DNA of 64,000 nucleotides from NCBI RefSeq assembly GCF_000332195.1, contig NZ_KB235922.1:3011322-3075321 (forward strand), given 5' to 3'. The stretch is from Pleurocapsa sp. PCC 7319 (GTDB lineage: Bacteria; Cyanobacteriota; Cyanobacteriia; Cyanobacteriales; Xenococcaceae). Positions within the stretch are counted from its first letter, which is position 1. Each line of letters begins with the position of its first letter. This document shows, one piece after another, positions 10,077 through 18,593 of this stretch. The notes beneath the pieces were generated by a model. It saw only the letters and a list, made by a program, of their open reading frames with translations, searched no databases and was not told the origin of the DNA. The translations under genes were made by a program, and so were the position numbers.

Positions 10077-11468
10077 ATGTCTCGATATTTTAGATGGATG
10101 CTTGTTTTAAGTTTAACCTTGCTTAACGCTTGTAAAAAAGAATCTCACGAGTTATCTGCTCACTTTCAAGACCAATTTATTCAAGTTTATTTTAATCATC
10201 GAGCCAGCAATTTTTCCACTTATATTGATCCTTATCGTGAGATAGAACGTTCAGGAGATAATTTAGAAGCAGTAATTATCGAGCAAATAGCAACAGCTAA
10301 TGACACTATTGATTTGGCTGTTCAAGAGCTTAACTTGCCTTTAATAGCCCAGGCTTTAGTTAAAAGTCATCGCTCAGGAGTAAAAGTAAGAGTAGTTTTA
10401 GATAACAACTATAGTCAATCTTTAAGTGAATTAACCCCTCAGGAAGTTAAACGATTAAATCGACGCGATCGCCAAAAATATAACGAGTATTTCCAATTAG
10501 TAGATCTAAATCGGAATGGTACTTTAAGTACAACAGAAATTGCTCAACAAGATGCTTTGGTAATTTTACGTCAAGCAGATATTCCCCTAATTGATGATAC
10601 TGCTGATGGTTCTAAAGGTAGCGGTTTGATGCATCATAAATATTTGGTTATTGACGGACAAAAAGTAATTGCTGGCTCTGCCAACTTTACCTTAAGTGGT
10701 ATTCATGGAGATTTTAGTAACCGAGAAACGAAAGGTAATATCAACCATCTCCTAACTATAGATAACGTTGATGTAGCTGGTTTATTTACTGAAGAATTTG
10801 ATTATATGTGGGGCGATAATTCCGATGGTGGAATTAACAGTAAATTTGGTCTAGCTAAACCATGGCGATCGCCTATATCTATTACCTGGAAAAATACAGA
10901 GATTACAATTCAATTTTCTCCTACTTCTAGTAATAAAAAAGATTGGCAACTAAGTAGTAACGGCTCGATTGGGAAGGTACTTAATCAAGCCAATGATTCC
11001 ATTGATTTAGCTTTGTTTGTTTTTAGTGAACAGGAAATAGCCGATATCCTGCAACAAAAGCAGCAAGAAGGAGTAAAGATTCGGGGGGTTTTTGATCCTA
11101 GTTTTGCCTTTCGGTATTACAGTGAAGTATTGGATATGTTAGGAGTTACTTTGTATTATCATTGTCAAGCTGAAGCAAATAATAATCCATGGCAAAAACC
11201 TTTAGAAACTATTGGTACGCCACTAGTAAATGTTGGGGACAAACTTCATCACAAGTTCAGCTTGATAGATTCTCAGATCGTAATTTCTGGGTCACAAAAC
11301 TGGTCAAAAGCAGCAAATTATAATAATGATGAAGCTTTGATTATCATTAATAACCCTACAGTAGCAAAGCACTTTGACCAGGAGTTCCAACGCCTTTATC
11401 AGCAAGCTTCCCTAGGATTACCCCAGAGAATTAACAATCAACTTAAGCAGCAACAAAAATGTAATTGA
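10077..11468 (+). CDS. Phospholipase-D-like lipoprotein with inserted EF-hand
   Basis: 463 residues. The N-terminus has a hydrophobic stretch ending in LTLLNAC, a lipobox-like site with Cys near residue 19, so export and lipid anchoring are likely. Two PLD/HKD catalytic motifs are visible: HHKYLVID near residue 185 and HHKFSLID near residue 390, each followed by GS and an N (GSANFT; GSQNWS), the arrangement of a complete two-domain enzyme. Between the first domain's early strands and its HKD motif lies DLNRNGTLSTTE, a good EF-hand calcium loop. Substrate could be phospholipid or nucleic acid; sequence alone does not decide. Confidence 0.8.
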   Translation: MSRYFRWMLVLSLTLLNACKKESHELSAHFQDQFIQVYFNHRASNFSTYIDPYREIERSGDNLEAVIIEQIATANDTIDLAVQELNLPLIAQALVKSHRSGVKVRVVLDNNYSQSLSELTPQEVKRLNRRDRQKYNEYFQLVDLNRNGTLSTTEIAQQDALVILRQADIPLIDDTADGSKGSGLMHHKYLVIDGQKVIAGSANFTLSGIHGDFSNRETKGNINHLLTIDNVDVAGLFTEEFDYMWGDNSDGGINSKFGLAKPWRSPISITWKNTEITIQFSPTSSNKKDWQLSSNGSIGKVLNQANDSIDLALFVFSEQEIADILQQKQQEGVKIRGVFDPSFAFRYYSEVLDMLGVTLYYHCQAEANNNPWQKPLETIGTPLVNVGDKLHHKFSLIDSQIVISGSQNWSKAANYNNDEALIIINNPTVAKHFDQEFQRLYQQASLGLPQRINNQLKQQQKCN

Positions 11469-11662
11469 CCGCAATTTATAAATCTTCACCTGGCAGTTTT
11501 TTTAGACACAGTGATAGATAAATGCCAATATTTATTGACAGATATTTTTAATTGAAGGTTATAATCGTTTCAGATAATTAATTGAATTATATTCTCAATA
11601 AGCTGACCTAGAGTTTTTATCACTTGAATTTAATCAAGATAATCAGAAAAAGGTAAATTAAT

Positions 11663-12022
11663 ATGAGTAATGGCGATCGCAAAGCTGACTCTGCGGGTAA
11701 TCACCCTTCAGGGGCTAACAAAGTTAATCAAGAAATTCAGGCTAAGTCTAAGTCTCATCAACTGATAAAAAAAGATGGACAACAATTGAGTCCCATCCTA
11801 TCAGTCAAATGGACTTGTCGCTGGGACGTATTTCGTCGTTTACAAGCACTAGGAATAGAATGTGAATGTTCTACGAATAAACCCTTGTTAGCTTACTTGG
11901 ATAGTCCAACTACTGCGGTACAAATACGAAGTGTGATCAGACAATTTAGTGCACCACGTCAAGAGTTAATTGATTGGTTAGATAATTGCTGGCAGGTGAA
12001 ATACGATCGTCAAAGTAGGTGA
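11663..12022 (+). CDS. Conserved cyanobacterial small protein, function unknown
   Basis: 119 residues. The first 45 are polar and low in structure. The rest forms one compact domain with WTCRWDVFRRLQALGIECEC and ends DNCWQVKYDRQ, rich in Cys and Trp. I believe this domain recurs in cyanobacteria but know no function. AAAGGTAA precedes the ATG. It is 16 bases upstream of the next gene, so the two are probably one operon. Confidence 0.6.
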   Translation: MSNGDRKADSAGNHPSGANKVNQEIQAKSKSHQLIKKDGQQLSPILSVKWTCRWDVFRRLQALGIECECSTNKPLLAYLDSPTTAVQIRSVIRQFSAPRQELIDWLDNCWQVKYDRQSR

Positions 12023-12038
12023 GAATTAAGCAAATATA

Positions 12039-12626
12039 ATGACAAAAACTGGTAGCGTAGTTTCTTCCTTTAGTTTTGGGGGAAAATTGACCAAAATTTA
12101 TACTAAGAAAAATAAAATTAAATACATCAAGTTAGTTACTAAGCAAGGTAAATATTGGCTCAAAATTACGAAGAAGCTCAGAAAAAAGGTTGCTAACTTA
12201 TCTCGTGGTTGTCAGATAGAAGTAGCGGGAAAATCTAGGCGGAATTCCAAAACTGGCAAAGTTAAGTATGAAGCGCAAACAATTGTTTTAATTCCTCAGG
12301 ATACAGAACAAACTACGGAAGTTAAAACTAAAATAGTTTCTTTGTTACCTGTATTGGACACTGAGGTTAAATCTAAAGCTAGGGTGTTAATCTGTCAAAA
12401 ATCCAACTGCTGGAAAAAAGGTGGTCAGAAAGTTTATCGGCAATTAGAATCTACCCTAAGCGATCGCGGATTAAGTAAAGATATTCCCATTAAAAAAACA
12501 GGTTGTCTAAAAAAGTGTAAACAAGCACCAACCATAGTTATGTTGCCCGATAAAGCACGTTACAGCAAGGTTAAACCGAAACAAATTCCTGATTTAGTAG
12601 ACAAACATTTAATTGCTGGCAATTGA
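12039..12626 (+). CDS. Thioredoxin-like [2Fe-2S] ferredoxin-domain protein
   Basis: 195 residues in two parts. Residues 1-85 are very Lys-rich and beta-like (GGKLTKIYTKKNKIKYIKL), reminiscent of an OB-like fold. Residues about 105-190 hold a thioredoxin-like ferredoxin domain with four cysteines, LICQKSNCWKKGG and KKTGCLKKCKQAP, the spacing used to hold a [2Fe-2S] cluster. It probably carries out cytosolic electron transfer; no partner enzyme is adjacent. The basic N-terminal half suggests nucleic-acid or acidic-protein contact, which is inference. It ends two bases before the convergent LysR gene. Confidence 0.7.
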   Translation: MTKTGSVVSSFSFGGKLTKIYTKKNKIKYIKLVTKQGKYWLKITKKLRKKVANLSRGCQIEVAGKSRRNSKTGKVKYEAQTIVLIPQDTEQTTEVKTKIVSLLPVLDTEVKSKARVLICQKSNCWKKGGQKVYRQLESTLSDRGLSKDIPIKKTGCLKKCKQAPTIVMLPDKARYSKVKPKQIPDLVDKHLIAGN

Positions 12627-12628
12627 GC

Positions 12629-13525
12629 TTATATCTGGCTGATGTCAACTTGCTTGAGAAAATCAAGCAATGCCCAAACTGCATGGGATAAATCTGCATC
12701 TTTAGGAGTTGCAGCGACTACAATTCGTTGTAGAGGGGTGGGCAACTGACCAACAGTTACGCCCTCAGGAGTATGAAAAACAGATAGCTGAGGTAAAATT
12801 GCTGCGCCAGAGCCTGTAGCAACGAGGTTAATTATGGTGTCACTTTCTCTGACCTGTTCACAGGGTTGAAATTGATAACCTTCAGCTTTAAAGTAATTTT
12901 TGATTTCTCTAAAACAACTGTTGTGATTCGGATAAGAAATAATTGGTATTGACAGCAACTGTGTCCAACTAAGTTTTGGGGAGTTGACTACAGAAAAACC
13001 TAGATCAGAATCAGGTGGCAAGAGAACAATGTAATCATCTCGCAGCACTTCAATAGTTTCTAAATCTTTAGAGGTGGGTAAAGTAGTAAAACCCACATCA
13101 GCTTGTCCTTCATAAACCATCTGCTCTACTTGAGGACAATCTTTTTCTTCAGCAATTTTGATCTCTATTTGGGGATATTTAGTTTTAAAGTTGGCTCTAA
13201 TTTTAGGTAAGAGTTGTGCTGCTGCACCACGAAAGGTAGAAATTCTGACTTTACCTCCCCCAAGGCTTTTGTAACGGTTAGCTTCTTGTTGAATATCTTC
13301 AATTGACTGTAATATTCGATAGCAATGTGCCAAGACACTTTCTCCTGCTGGGGTAAGATTCACGCCTTTTTTCCCTCTAAACAGTAGTTGGATTCCTAAA
13401 TCGTCTTCTAATGTGGCGATCGCATGACTAACAGTAGGTTGACTTAAATCCAATTCAATTGCCGCCTGACTAAATTTTCCACATCGGGCAACAGTGACAA
13501 ACGACTTGATTTGAGAAAGTTTCAT
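12629..13525 (-). CDS. LysR-family transcriptional regulator
   Basis: 298 residues, full length. An N-terminal winged helix-turn-helix (residues 1-60, KFSQAAIELDLSQPTVSHAI with ATLEDDLGIQLL) is followed by a periplasmic-binding-like effector domain (residues about 88-290). LysR proteins usually control a divergent neighbour and themselves. Here the upstream side holds only a broken acetyltransferase fragment and the toxin locus, so the target is not visible. GCGATCGC lies inside the helix-turn-helix coding region. Confidence 0.9.
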   Translation of the reverse strand: MKLSQIKSFVTVARCGKFSQAAIELDLSQPTVSHAIATLEDDLGIQLLFRGKKGVNLTPAGESVLAHCYRILQSIEDIQQEANRYKSLGGGKVRISTFRGAAAQLLPKIRANFKTKYPQIEIKIAEEKDCPQVEQMVYEGQADVGFTTLPTSKDLETIEVLRDDYIVLLPPDSDLGFSVVNSPKLSWTQLLSIPIISYPNHNSCFREIKNYFKAEGYQFQPCEQVRESDTIINLVATGSGAAILPQLSVFHTPEGVTVGQLPTPLQRIVVAATPKDADLSHAVWALLDFLKQVDISQI

Positions 13526-13604
13526 TAGGAGAGATTTTCACAAATTGTTCTTCTCTTTAGTATTACAGATACTTTATATATACGATTTCTCGATCGACAA
13601 TCTA

Positions 13605-13739
13605 TTAAAAAATCTCTAAAACCTTCTCCAAAAGAAAGCACCACCCTTGATCTTCAATTATCTTAAATCCATTGCGACGATATAAAGACAATGCTGGATT
13701 ATCTTGGACAACTCTAAGTTGAAATGGATAGTTAATCTC
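13605..13739 (-). pseudogene. GNAT acetyltransferase C-terminal remnant
   Basis: The minus-strand frame ending at TAA (13605-13607) encodes LRVVQDNPALSLYRRNGFKI and continues IIEDQGWCFLLEK. The NPALSLYRRNGF segment is the acetyl-CoA-binding end of GNAT acetyltransferases. The frame is stopped at 13740-13742 with no start codon, so only about 44 codons survive. It overlaps the toxin gene's 3' end by a few bases. Confidence 0.65.
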
Positions 13740-13840
13740 TTAAACGATTTAATTTCTTGTACACCTCATCATCATTGCGTTTACCAACTAAAATTATCTC
13801 TACTAAATCTTCTTTTGGTTTAAATTGTTGAACCTCCCAT
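13732..13840 (-). pseudogene. RelE/ParE-type toxin, C-terminal half (split by TnpB element)
   Basis: The frame reads VQQFKPKEDLVEIILVGKRN then DDEVYKKLNRLRD and stops at 13732-13734. It has no start. It fits directly behind the N-terminal half at 15185-15382, whose last native residues are GEYRIVYH, giving the usual RelE core order YRIVY...VEIILVGKR...Y. The TnpB element separates the halves. Confidence 0.8.
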
Positions 13841-15185
13841 CGCGGGACGCGAGGGATTCCCATATAGACTCACGACTATGCCGAAGCACCCGCCAGAACG
13901 CCATCACTGGGCTGTTTAATTACGGTAGTTCCTACCGCGATATTTTCTAAACCTCTATTTCTCACTACTTCTGCTGCTGCCACATCCCTGTTCTGAACGT
14001 ATCCGCATTCAGGGCAAGAATGTATTCTTACGCTCAAATCCTTTTTTCCTGTATGAGTTCCACAATTGGAGCATATTTGAGATGTAAAATCTTTATTTAC
14101 TTTGGCAAAATAGGTGTCTGTTTTCAAGCAAACATACTCAAGAATCTTGAAAAATTGACCTAATCCCATGTCTAAAGATTGCTTGCCAAACAAGCCTCTA
14201 CTCCATAAGACAAAGTTAATATCTTCGACAAATATCATTCCGACTCCATCACATAGTTGATATGCCAAGTTGAAGTGATATTCTTTTCGTCTGTTTGCTA
14301 CAGCTTCATGAAGTAATGCAATACGATGGTTTAGTTGCTTCCATTTATTAGAACCTTTTTTCTTATTCTTGAGCTTTTTTTGTAGTAATTTAATCTTACG
14401 CAGAGCTTTATCTAAGAATGAGGGTCGAGTAAGTACTAGCCCATCGGAAGTTGAAATCATGCTCTCAATACCCGCATCAATACCGATAGCATGACCATGA
14501 GGTATTGGTTTGACAATATCCACATCTAGTTCAATCATTAAATTGGCATAGTAACCACTAGCTTTTTTAATAATTTGTACTTGCTTAATTTTGAATCCTT
14601 CTGGTATATCTCTTGACTTTCTAAACTTAATTAATTTAAGCAAAGGCATCTTGAGGTACTTATCTTCTACTGATATCTTGCCCAAAATGTTAAAAGATCG
14701 GGCTTTGTTCTTGTATCGAGGGAAACCCATACCCTTGCTCTTCATATCATTGAACGCTCTGTCTAGCTTTCGCAATGTTTGTTGCATAGCCTGAGCATTA
14801 CCTGATTTCAGAAAAGCGTTGGTTTTCTTAGCCTTAGTTAACTCAGCCGACTGAGTATGATAATTAGGGTAATCAAATGGTTCAACAATATACTCATGAA
14901 ACAGAGAACATTGGTTTACCTTACAGCTACGACTGTTATACCAAAGTTTACGCACATACAACGCATGATTCCAGACCGCTCTACAAACATCTAAATTGTG
15001 TTCAATTATTTCTATTTGTTTGGTTGTTGGCTGTATTTTGTAGTTGTATGTAAGATTAAGCATTTCGACCAAGATGCTATATTGTTTAGTCATTTTACAA
15101 TATACTTGTCCGTTTTGTAAAACAAAGTAAGATTAACTTACAACTAACCCGTGATTCATCCCTGCGCGGGACGCGAGGGTCTTCT
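13836..15185 (-). mobile_element. IS200/IS605-type element carrying only tnpB, inserted in a toxin gene
   Basis: One tnpB gene bounded by GC-rich hairpins. On the minus strand the right end is CCCTCGCG-TCC-CGCGATGGG (13836-13857), followed by GTTCAAC. The other side has CCCTGCGCGGGACGCGAGGG on the plus strand (15161-15180). The 15 bases CGCGGGACGCGAGGG occur at both ends (13841-13855; 15165-15179). No tnpA lies in the element, so it would need a transposase in trans. The toxin reading frame is resumed on the far side. Exact tips are not resolved: IS605 elements make no target duplication. Confidence 0.75.
13876..15063 (-). CDS. tnpB: TnpB, RNA-guided endonuclease of an IS200/IS605 element
   Basis: About 395 residues from MLNLTYNYKIQPT, the usual TnpB beginning; an in-frame ATG 30 bases upstream (15093) is also possible. 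RuvC residues are intact: Asp in AIGIDAGIESM, Glu in FVEDINF, Asp in NRDVAAAEVVRNRG. The zinc ribbon is CSNC...CPEC. TnpB proteins cut DNA guided by an RNA made from the element's right end, which helps keep the element in place. The right-end hairpin begins about 20 bases after the stop. It appears functional. Confidence 0.9.
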   Translation of the reverse strand: MLNLTYNYKIQPTTKQIEIIEHNLDVCRAVWNHALYVRKLWYNSRSCKVNQCSLFHEYIVEPFDYPNYHTQSAELTKAKKTNAFLKSGNAQAMQQTLRKLDRAFNDMKSKGMGFPRYKNKARSFNILGKISVEDKYLKMPLLKLIKFRKSRDIPEGFKIKQVQIIKKASGYYANLMIELDVDIVKPIPHGHAIGIDAGIESMISTSDGLVLTRPSFLDKALRKIKLLQKKLKNKKKGSNKWKQLNHRIALLHEAVANRRKEYHFNLAYQLCDGVGMIFVEDINFVLWSRGLFGKQSLDMGLGQFFKILEYVCLKTDTYFAKVNKDFTSQICSNCGTHTGKKDLSVRIHSCPECGYVQNRDVAAAEVVRNRGLENIAVGTTVIKQPSDGVLAGASA

Positions 15186-15382
15186 CACGTAGAATGATAA
15201 ACTATTCGATATTCTCCGCTATCCACTCGACGAAAATTAGAATAGCCTTTCAATTGTTTGCTATCGTTAGGCAGAGGATCGATATTGAGAGATAACACTT
15301 TCTTGGCAATTTGAGCAGCAATTTTTGGTTGCAATCCTTTTAAAAAGTCTAGAACTGTCTCTAAACCATCAAGCTTTGGCAT
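15185..15382 (-). pseudogene. RelE/ParE-type toxin, N-terminal half (truncated by TnpB element)
   Basis: 65 codons starting MPKLDGLETVLDFLKGLQPK and reaching RRVDSGEYRIVYH before running into element sequence (Ser-Thr-stop). RelE/ParE toxins are ribosome-dependent RNases or gyrase poisons of about 85-100 residues. The missing C-terminal third lies at 13732-13840. The start overlaps the antitoxin stop by 14 bases, the classic antitoxin-toxin overlap. The toxin is most likely inactive. Confidence 0.85.
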
Positions 15383-15644
15383 TCGTCAGTTTCTCCAGAG
15401 CAGAGGTAAATTCTTTACTTCCTGTCATTGAAGATTGACTGAGAGCAGTTTCGGCAGCTTTTCCTAAGTTTAAATCTTCTAACTCTTCAAGCCTGGTAAT
15501 TAGTTGTTGATAGGTTTCTGCTGCCAGAATTACATGACTAGGGCGTTTTTGCTTAGTAACTAAGACTGGCTCTATTGCAGCTTTGTCAAATACTTCGCCA
15601 TGTTGGTTACGGGTTTGAGTTAGTGTGTAACTTTCCATTTTCAA
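15369..15644 (-). CDS. Phd/YefM-family antitoxin
   Basis: 91 residues. The N-terminal part (YTLTQTRNQHGEVFDKA, then PVLVTKQKRPSHVILAAETY) is the Phd/YefM DNA-binding fold. The acidic, helical C-terminus should wrap the toxin. It normally represses its own promoter and neutralises the RelE-type toxin. The start could be Met1 or Met3. With the toxin cut in two the antitoxin is intact but has no complete local partner. A TATGTTTTAAAATTTTG-type AT-rich promoter region lies upstream. Confidence 0.85.
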   Translation of the reverse strand: MKMESYTLTQTRNQHGEVFDKAAIEPVLVTKQKRPSHVILAAETYQQLITRLEELEDLNLGKAAETALSQSSMTGSKEFTSALEKLTNAKA

Positions 15645-15941
15645 ACTAAGTTGACTATTTTGTACATTTTAGCAAAAATGTATGTTTTAAAATTTTGTAT
15701 TTCTTTGTATAGTTAACTTCTAAAATGAATTAAAAAATTCAGAGATTGCCTTGATAGCTACAATCTTTAAGCTTTTTAGATAATTTTCTTGGTGTTCTAT
15801 TGTCTCTAAAGAGGTTATGATTGTCGATATTTATTTTCTCTAGACACGGTAGCTGGCTCGTAGCTTTTCAAGAAGCTAATAGCTAAGAGCTGACAGCTGA
15901 TAGCTGATAGCTAAAAACTAATTAATTAGAACGAAGCTAGA
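15645..15941. other. Intergenic region with degenerate AGCTGAT heptamers
   Basis: No gene seen. From about 15876 to 15915 there are degenerate heptamers of the form AGCTGAT/AGCTAAG, next to the 3' end of the desulfurase gene. An AT-rich stretch (15660-15720) probably holds the antitoxin promoter. Confidence 0.6.
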
Positions 15942-17117
15942 TTAACTTGTGGTTTTTAACTGATTAGTTTGACGCAGCGAATTAATAGTTGCGATCGCCT
16001 GTTGCCCCACAATCTCTATTTCCTCTGAAGTATTAAATCTACCAATACCAAAACGTAAAGAAGCGTGAGCTAATTTCTCATCACGTCCCAAAGCAGTTAA
16101 GACATGAGACGGGGCAGTAGAAGCAGAAGAACAGGCAGAACCAGAAGATAAAGCCACTACTGATTGTAGTCCCAGCAATAGAGCTGAACCGTCAACTCCT
16201 TCAACACTCACATTGAGATTACCTGGCAGACTTTGAGTAAAATTGCCGTTGAGGTGGATACCGTCCAAGGTTTCCAACATTGACCAGAGTTGCTTCTTTA
16301 GCTGCAATAGACGAGTGGACTCAGATTCCATTTCGGCTATGCCAATTTCCAACGCCTCAGCAAAGCCAACTATTTGGGGAGTGTAGAGAGTCCCCGATCG
16401 CCGACCTCGTTCTTGTCCACCACCTTGAATTTGGGAAGCCAATTTAACTCTGGGGTGACGGCGACGCACATATAATGCACCAATGCCTTTAGGACCATAA
16501 ATTTTATGGGCAGTGAGAGACATCAAATCAATATTCATCGCTACTACATCTAAAGGAATTTTGGCGATCGCCTGAGCTGCATCGGTATGAAATAAGACCC
16601 CTCGATTGTGACAAATTGAACCAATTTCAGCGATAGGTTGCAGTACGCCAATCTCGTTATTAGCAGCCATAACCGAAACCAGAATTGTATCTTCACGGAT
16701 AGCTGACTCTAGTTGATGAAGATCTAATAAACCATCAGATTGTACAGGCAGGTAGGTAAGTTCAAACCCTAAATTTTCTAAATAAGCACATGGATCTAGT
16801 ACTGCCCGATGTTCCGTAGTGACCGTAATAATGTGTTTCCCTTGATTAAAATAAGCTTCAGCAACTCCTTTAATCGCCAAGTTATTGGCTTCTGTTGCTC
16901 CACTAGTAAAGACAATTTCTTCGGGAGTCGCGTTAATAATTTTGGCGATCGCTTCTCTAGCGTTTTTAACTGCTGCGCCAGCTTCCCAACCATAGACATG
17001 AGTGTTACTTGAAGGATTACCAAAACGTTCGGTAAAATAAGGCAACATCGCTTCTAAGACTCGCTCATCCATTGGTGTCGTTGCCTGAGCATCAAGATAT
17101 ATCGGACGTTGAGACAT
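15942..17117 (-). CDS. Cysteine desulfurase (IscS/NifS family)
   Basis: 391 residues. A PLP enzyme that takes sulfur from cysteine for iron-sulfur clusters, thiolated tRNA and cofactors. Seen: YLDAQATTPMDERV at the N-terminus, FTSGATEANNLAIKG, the PLP-lysine segment SLTAHKIYGPKGIGALY near residue 205, and the catalytic cysteine loop ALSSGSACSSAS near residue 325. The order of motifs is that of group I (IscS/NifS) enzymes rather than SufS. No iscU-like scaffold is adjacent. I leave the symbol open because cyanobacteria carry several paralogues. Confidence 0.93.
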   Translation of the reverse strand: MSQRPIYLDAQATTPMDERVLEAMLPYFTERFGNPSSNTHVYGWEAGAAVKNAREAIAKIINATPEEIVFTSGATEANNLAIKGVAEAYFNQGKHIITVTTEHRAVLDPCAYLENLGFELTYLPVQSDGLLDLHQLESAIREDTILVSVMAANNEIGVLQPIAEIGSICHNRGVLFHTDAAQAIAKIPLDVVAMNIDLMSLTAHKIYGPKGIGALYVRRRHPRVKLASQIQGGGQERGRRSGTLYTPQIVGFAEALEIGIAEMESESTRLLQLKKQLWSMLETLDGIHLNGNFTQSLPGNLNVSVEGVDGSALLLGLQSVVALSSGSACSSASTAPSHVLTALGRDEKLAHASLRFGIGRFNTSEEIEIVGQQAIATINSLRQTNQLKTTS

Positions 17118-17288
17118 TTATAATGATCAATAACGGTGTTTAATTCAAATTTAACAGTTTTGTTGGTCATGATTTTGGGAGCTACATAAATTTTGGGAAC
17201 TATAACTATATAGATATAGATTAAAAATAACTAGTGGTTGAATACTTTAGACACGCCTTCGCAACAAATAAACTATCCTGCCTTAATC

Positions 17289-17651
17289 ATGACTTATTAT
17301 AAATTTAATCCCAAAAATCACATTTGTTCTCTAGTTTGGACTGGATTTTGTCTGTATAGTGGAGTTGATGACGGCAATTTACTCAGTGCGATCGCTATGC
17401 CAACAATTTTAGGAGTTCCTACTGTTGTGGTGGGAATTAATATGCGAGAAAAATCTGAGCGAGATAAGCGCAGAAGAATAGTTAATCTAATTCAAGACAA
17501 ACAAATGATTACGGTGGGTGAAGTAGCTAATCTACTGAATATTCCTGGTAAAGAAGCTCGCGAATTACTCAATCAATTGCACGACGAGGAAAGAATTAAT
17601 ATGAGTAATCGAGATAGTGATATGGCTGTTGTTTATACTCCGATAAATTAA
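17289..17651 (+). CDS. Small protein with C-terminal winged-helix-like region
   Basis: About 120 residues starting MTYYKFNPKNHICSLVWTG; a TTG 51 bases earlier is in frame but less likely. A hydrophobic stretch near residues 25-50 is followed by a charged linker and a winged-helix-like segment (MITVGEVANLLNIPGKEARE, then LLNQLHDEERI) that resembles DNA-binding domains. It might be a membrane-linked regulator, but I do not recognise a named family. It ends two bases before folK, so the two form an operon. Confidence 0.6.
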   Translation: MTYYKFNPKNHICSLVWTGFCLYSGVDDGNLLSAIAMPTILGVPTVVVGINMREKSERDKRRRIVNLIQDKQMITVGEVANLLNIPGKEARELLNQLHDEERINMSNRDSDMAVVYTPIN

Positions 17652-17653
17652 TC

Positions 17654-18145
17654 ATGGCAGAATGCGCGATCGCTTTAGGTAGTAATCAGGGAAACTCTCT
17701 AGATATCCTGGAAAAATCTCTCACAGCATTAGATCAAATTCCTGGTGTTACTCTTAATACTGTTTCTAGCTGGTATCAAACCAAACCTGTTGGGACACTT
17801 GAACCACAGTCAGATTATCTTAATGGCTGTGCCTTATTATCCGTCGAACAAACCCCCGAAGAATTGTTAGTCATTTTGCAAGCGATCGAAATTCAGTTTG
17901 GCAGGGTTGGTAAAGGCACGCTTCAACCTAGAACCTTAGATTTGGATTTATTACTCTATGGAGATTTAGTTCTAGACACTCCTAATCTTACAATCCCTCA
18001 TCCCAGAATGATTGAACGAGCTTTTGTACTAGTACCTTTAGCAGAGATTGCACCAGACTTGATTGAGCCAGTATCGGGAACTAAAATAGCTAAATTACTC
18101 CGCAATGTAGATACTTCAGGTATTCAAGCTTACATTAGAGCCTAG
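17654..18145 (+). CDS. folK: 2-amino-4-hydroxy-6-hydroxymethyldihydropteridine diphosphokinase
   Basis: 163 residues, normal for HPPK. It transfers pyrophosphate from ATP to hydroxymethyldihydropterin in folate synthesis. Seen: IALGSNQGNS at the N-terminus, SSWYQTKPVG, and the family signature RTLDLDLLLYGD near residue 95, then TIPHPRMIERAFVLVPLAEI. The ATG lies two bases after the stop of the preceding small gene. Confidence 0.95.
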   Translation: MAECAIALGSNQGNSLDILEKSLTALDQIPGVTLNTVSSWYQTKPVGTLEPQSDYLNGCALLSVEQTPEELLVILQAIEIQFGRVGKGTLQPRTLDLDLLLYGDLVLDTPNLTIPHPRMIERAFVLVPLAEIAPDLIEPVSGTKIAKLLRNVDTSGIQAYIRA

Positions 18146-18593
18146 TTAGATTTGAGTTGATTAACCAAACATATTTAGTTCCCAAAGGCGGCATTATCGG
18201 AAGTAGAGTCATCTCCCATAGTGGGAGTTAAATAATAGAGACACTTTAAGTAACGAGTAAAAAGTAACGAGTAACGGCAATTAAAATTTTTGCCACCGTA
18301 AATTTCGCTCACCCGGGACACGGGGACACGGAAAATGAATTGAGTCCCAGCTACAAGATCATCCCGCAGAGATACAATGCTCAAATTTGACGGCTTAAAA
18401 CTAAGAGCCATTAGATAAGCATAATCAAAACTTATACTTAACATAACGAAGAACAATGTAATATAGCTTTACAAAGTACATATACTCAGCTATTGTTATT
18501 ACATAAGACAGACGAAACAACTTAATTTTTTATTTTGTTATCTGTCCTGTTCTGACAAGAACCTTGAAAAATAAATAACGCAATTATAAACAC
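18146..18593. other. psbA upstream region with short repeats
   Basis: About 450 bases. Bases 18245-18275 carry GTAACGA/GTAAAAA heptamer-like repeats and 18314-18331 carry GGGACAC repeats. The last 130 bases are AT-rich and should hold the psbA promoter and leader (for example AACCTTGAAAAATAAATAACG, 18571 on). I cannot place -35 and -10 boxes with confidence. Confidence 0.5.

Noticed and set aside
18175-18456. 93-codon minus-strand ORF between folK and psbA
   Set aside because: It reads through heptamer-like repeats (GTAACGA, GGGACAC), has no recognisable domain and no ribosome binding site.
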